Of a stretch of DNA of 15,247 nucleotides, positions 14,295 to 15,247 are shown in pieces; position 1 is the stretch's first letter; the number at the start of each line of letters is the position of its first letter. Under the pieces are notes generated by a model. That model did no database searches. It had not been told where the DNA came from and worked only from the letters and a program-made list of their open reading frames with translations. This DNA is from CAYUNA01 sp047629355 (GTDB lineage Bacteria; Bacteroidota; Bacteroidia; Chitinophagales; Saprospiraceae). A program made the position numbers and the translations under genes. The stretch spans positions 1-15,247 of the forward strand of contig JBLHWU010000161.1 of assembly GCA_047629355.1 (NCBI GenBank), given 5' to 3'.

Positions 14295-14451
14295 AGAATG
14301 GGAATTAAATAACCTACGATTTTGAGAGAGAGGTTTTGTTCTCCATTTTGCTTCGGAAATGCCATTTATGTTGATATAATGAGCAATTTTAAAGCGGAAA
14401 ATGAGGGCAAAATATCCTGTCAAAAGTTATAGGTTATTTGATTCTCGTTCT
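14295..14451. mobile_element. MITE-like element, copy B
   Basis: This is the best-defined copy. The 22-base termini 14295-14316 and 14430-14451 are inverted repeats with three mismatches, and the inner 10 bp are perfect (AAATAACCTA/TAGGTTATTT). The core 14362-14418 matches copy A at 50 of 57 positions. Length 157 bases, no credible coding frame. The flanks give at most a 3-base TTT as possible target duplication, which is not convincing. Confidence 0.6.
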
Positions 14452-14477
14452 TTTGGTCGATTCAATACTTTTTCTGG

Positions 14478-14535
14478 ACTGTGGACTTCAGTCCACAGTA
14501 GATGTGATTGGTCAGACATGGTGGACTAAAGTCCA
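14478..14535. repeat. REPIN-like pair of palindromes (GTGGACT/AGTCCAC)
   Basis: The first palindrome has arms ACTGTGGACT (14478-14487) and AGTCCACAGT (14490-14499). The second is TGGACTAAAGTCCA (14522-14535). Both share TGGACT-NN-AGTCCA. The plan is the same as at 7484-7559 (GACT-two bases-AGTC core), with different outer bases. Confidence 0.6.
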
Positions 14536-14561
14536 TTGTCCTTTGGCACAAAAGAGAAAAA

Positions 14562-14598
14562 AGTGCGGGCTATTTTATCTCTTAACAAAGCCCGCACT
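14562..14598. repeat. Perfect 10-bp G+C-rich hairpin
   Basis: AGTGCGGGCT (14562-14571) pairs with AGCCCGCACT (14589-14598) around a 17-base loop. It stands alone in an A+T-rich stretch 26 bases after the REPIN. It may be a terminator, but no T-run follows. Confidence 0.5.
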
Positions 14599-14664
14599 GA
14601 ATATGAAACCGACTAAAAAATCGTTCTTCTGAGGGCATTTCCTCTGAAGTGGGCGTCAGGTTCT

Positions 14665-14866
14665 CAATGTGGTAAATGTGGTGACAAAGGCATGAAAAAA
14701 TCGTGAGATTCTATAAAGCCTATTGTAAGTTTAAAATGTGTGAAACGTGTGGGTGTGTTGATTTAAATATTGTCCGTTTGGAACAATAGAAAAACAAAAT
14801 TTCAGGATACTCTTTAATTGGATGTGTTCTTGTGGAAAGTCAAAATCAGTACCGAATCGGTGCTAA
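14665..14866 (+). pseudogene. Possible decayed Cys-rich (zinc-ribbon-like) reading frame
   Basis: Three overlapping frames in series each encode Cys pairs. Frame one has QCGKCGDKGMKKS and stops at 14704-14706. Frame two has YCKFKMCETCGCVD and stops at 14787-14789. Frame three (from 14762) has FKYCPFGTIEKQ, then NWMCSCGKSKSVPNRC, and stops at 14864-14866. Joined by two frameshifts, they would form a zinc-ribbon-like chain. The DNA is rich in TGTG, which alone produces Cys codons, so this may be chance. I do not recognise a family. Confidence 0.18.
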
Positions 14867-14974
14867 AATATTATTGGAATAGTGCAATAGGAAGGTATGG
14901 ATAGCACGGGGGCTATTGATTGTCATAGTTTCTTTTTTTGTTTTTTAGAAAATTGTTTGTCTTAATTTTGAGCA

Positions 14975-15087
14975 GTTCTCCACCAACTTTCATTGGCGGA
15001 AGGATTTTAACCTTTTGGTCTTTGTAGGTAGTGTTAATAATGTGAGGGGTTCTCCACCAACTTTCATTGGCGGAAGGATTTTAACCT
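14975..15087 (-). CRISPR. Two-repeat, one-spacer CRISPR-like array
   Basis: A 39-base unit occurs twice without any mismatch (14975-15013 and 15049-15087), with a unique 35-base spacer between (15014-15048) and a 74-base period. On the plus strand the unit begins GTTCTCCACCAACTTTC and ends GGAAGGATTTTAACCT. Inside it, CCACCAA and TTGGCGG can pair around a 6-base loop; read on the minus strand the single mismatch becomes a G-U pair, and the right flank is very A+T-rich like a leader. Both points favour minus-strand transcription. No further repeat stands at the expected distance on either side, and there is no cas gene in the window. Type cannot be assigned. It could instead be another kind of tandem repeat. 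Confidence 0.6.
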
Positions 15088-15166
15088 AATGTATTATTAA
15101 ATATCAAATACAATGCCAAATATGTAATTTTTGAATAAATTATAAAAAAAAGTGATTTGAAAGTGA

Positions 15167-15184
15167 ATTAGAACGTATTCTAAT
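15167..15184. promoter_or_regulatory. Palindrome ATTAGAA-CGTA-TTCTAAT
   Basis: A perfect 7-bp inverted repeat with a 4-base centre, 80 bases right of the array. It could be an operator of a gene beyond the window. Nothing else in 15088-15247 is recognisable. Confidence 0.25.
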
Positions 15185-15247
15185 GTGTTTTTTCTAAAAT
15201 AAGTAGGTGACCTTTAATAATTGACTGATGTTACGCACTCAAAGTTT

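Noticed and set aside
14153..14365. Minus-strand open frame of 70 codons
   Set aside because: It runs through half of MITE copy B and A+T-rich spacer, has no recognisable motif, no promoter and no plausible ribosome site.
14438..14632. Plus-strand open frame of 64 codons
   Set aside because: It is made of the MITE end, the REPIN and the 10-bp hairpin; its translation follows the palindromes and has no protein-like pattern.
14839..14857. Partial likeness to the CRISPR unit (GTCAAAATC against GTTAAAATC)
   Set aside because: Only 8 of 9 bases clearly match, in an A-rich stretch, and the orientation does not fit an anti-repeat for minus-strand transcription.
13800..15247. tRNA or rRNA in the non-coding tail
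   Set aside because: No cloverleaf with a T-arm consensus or rRNA-like segment was seen on either strand.

Overview
The window looks like a chromosomal segment of a Bacteroidota bacterium; a relative of Saprospiria/Cytophagia would fit, but I cannot place it more precisely. The reasons are A+T-rich spacers, promoters of the Bacteroidota type (a TAnnTTTG element near -7), a DUF5777-type barrel protein beside c-type cytochromes, a bacilliredoxin of the BrxA/BrxB family, and an outer-membrane/OmpA protein typical of the phylum.

Layout. Bases 1-89 are the N-terminal fragment of a transposase on the minus strand, running off the window. Then come an AI-2E-family membrane permease (minus, 237-1367), a 490-base spacer with a nested inverted repeat and a MITE-like element, pdxH (plus) facing a bacilliredoxin gene (minus) across a shared terminator, and a three-gene plus-strand operon (3323-5764). 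That operon encodes a lipoprotein with a CX4CH haem-like motif, a DUF5777 outer-membrane barrel and a c-type cytochrome, and ends in a strong hairpin. Next are a YdjM/DUF457 membrane hydrolase whose stop codon touches a second MITE copy, a glutaryl-CoA dehydrogenase-like gene with a REPIN in its predicted leader, and an OmpA-domain protein facing a solitary VWA-domain gene across a bidirectional terminator. aroA (minus) follows, diverging from a DJ-1/PfpI-domain lipoprotein. The last 1.4 kb (13800-15247) has no convincing gene. It holds long hairpins, a terminator-like stem, a third MITE copy, a second REPIN, a possible decayed Cys-rich reading frame and a two-repeat, one-spacer CRISPR-like array.

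How the genes relate. Most are ordinary household functions: PLP salvage, thiol redox, shikimate pathway, acyl-CoA oxidation. The one clear multi-gene unit is the cytochrome/DUF5777/cytochrome operon, probably an envelope electron-transfer module of unknown substrate. The rest of the interest lies in the non-coding DNA: at least three families of small palindromic repeats in 15 kb, in one case placed where it would be transcribed in a gene's leader, and an orphan mini-CRISPR at the right edge with no cas gene in view. All calls are from reading the sequence; no database search was possible.
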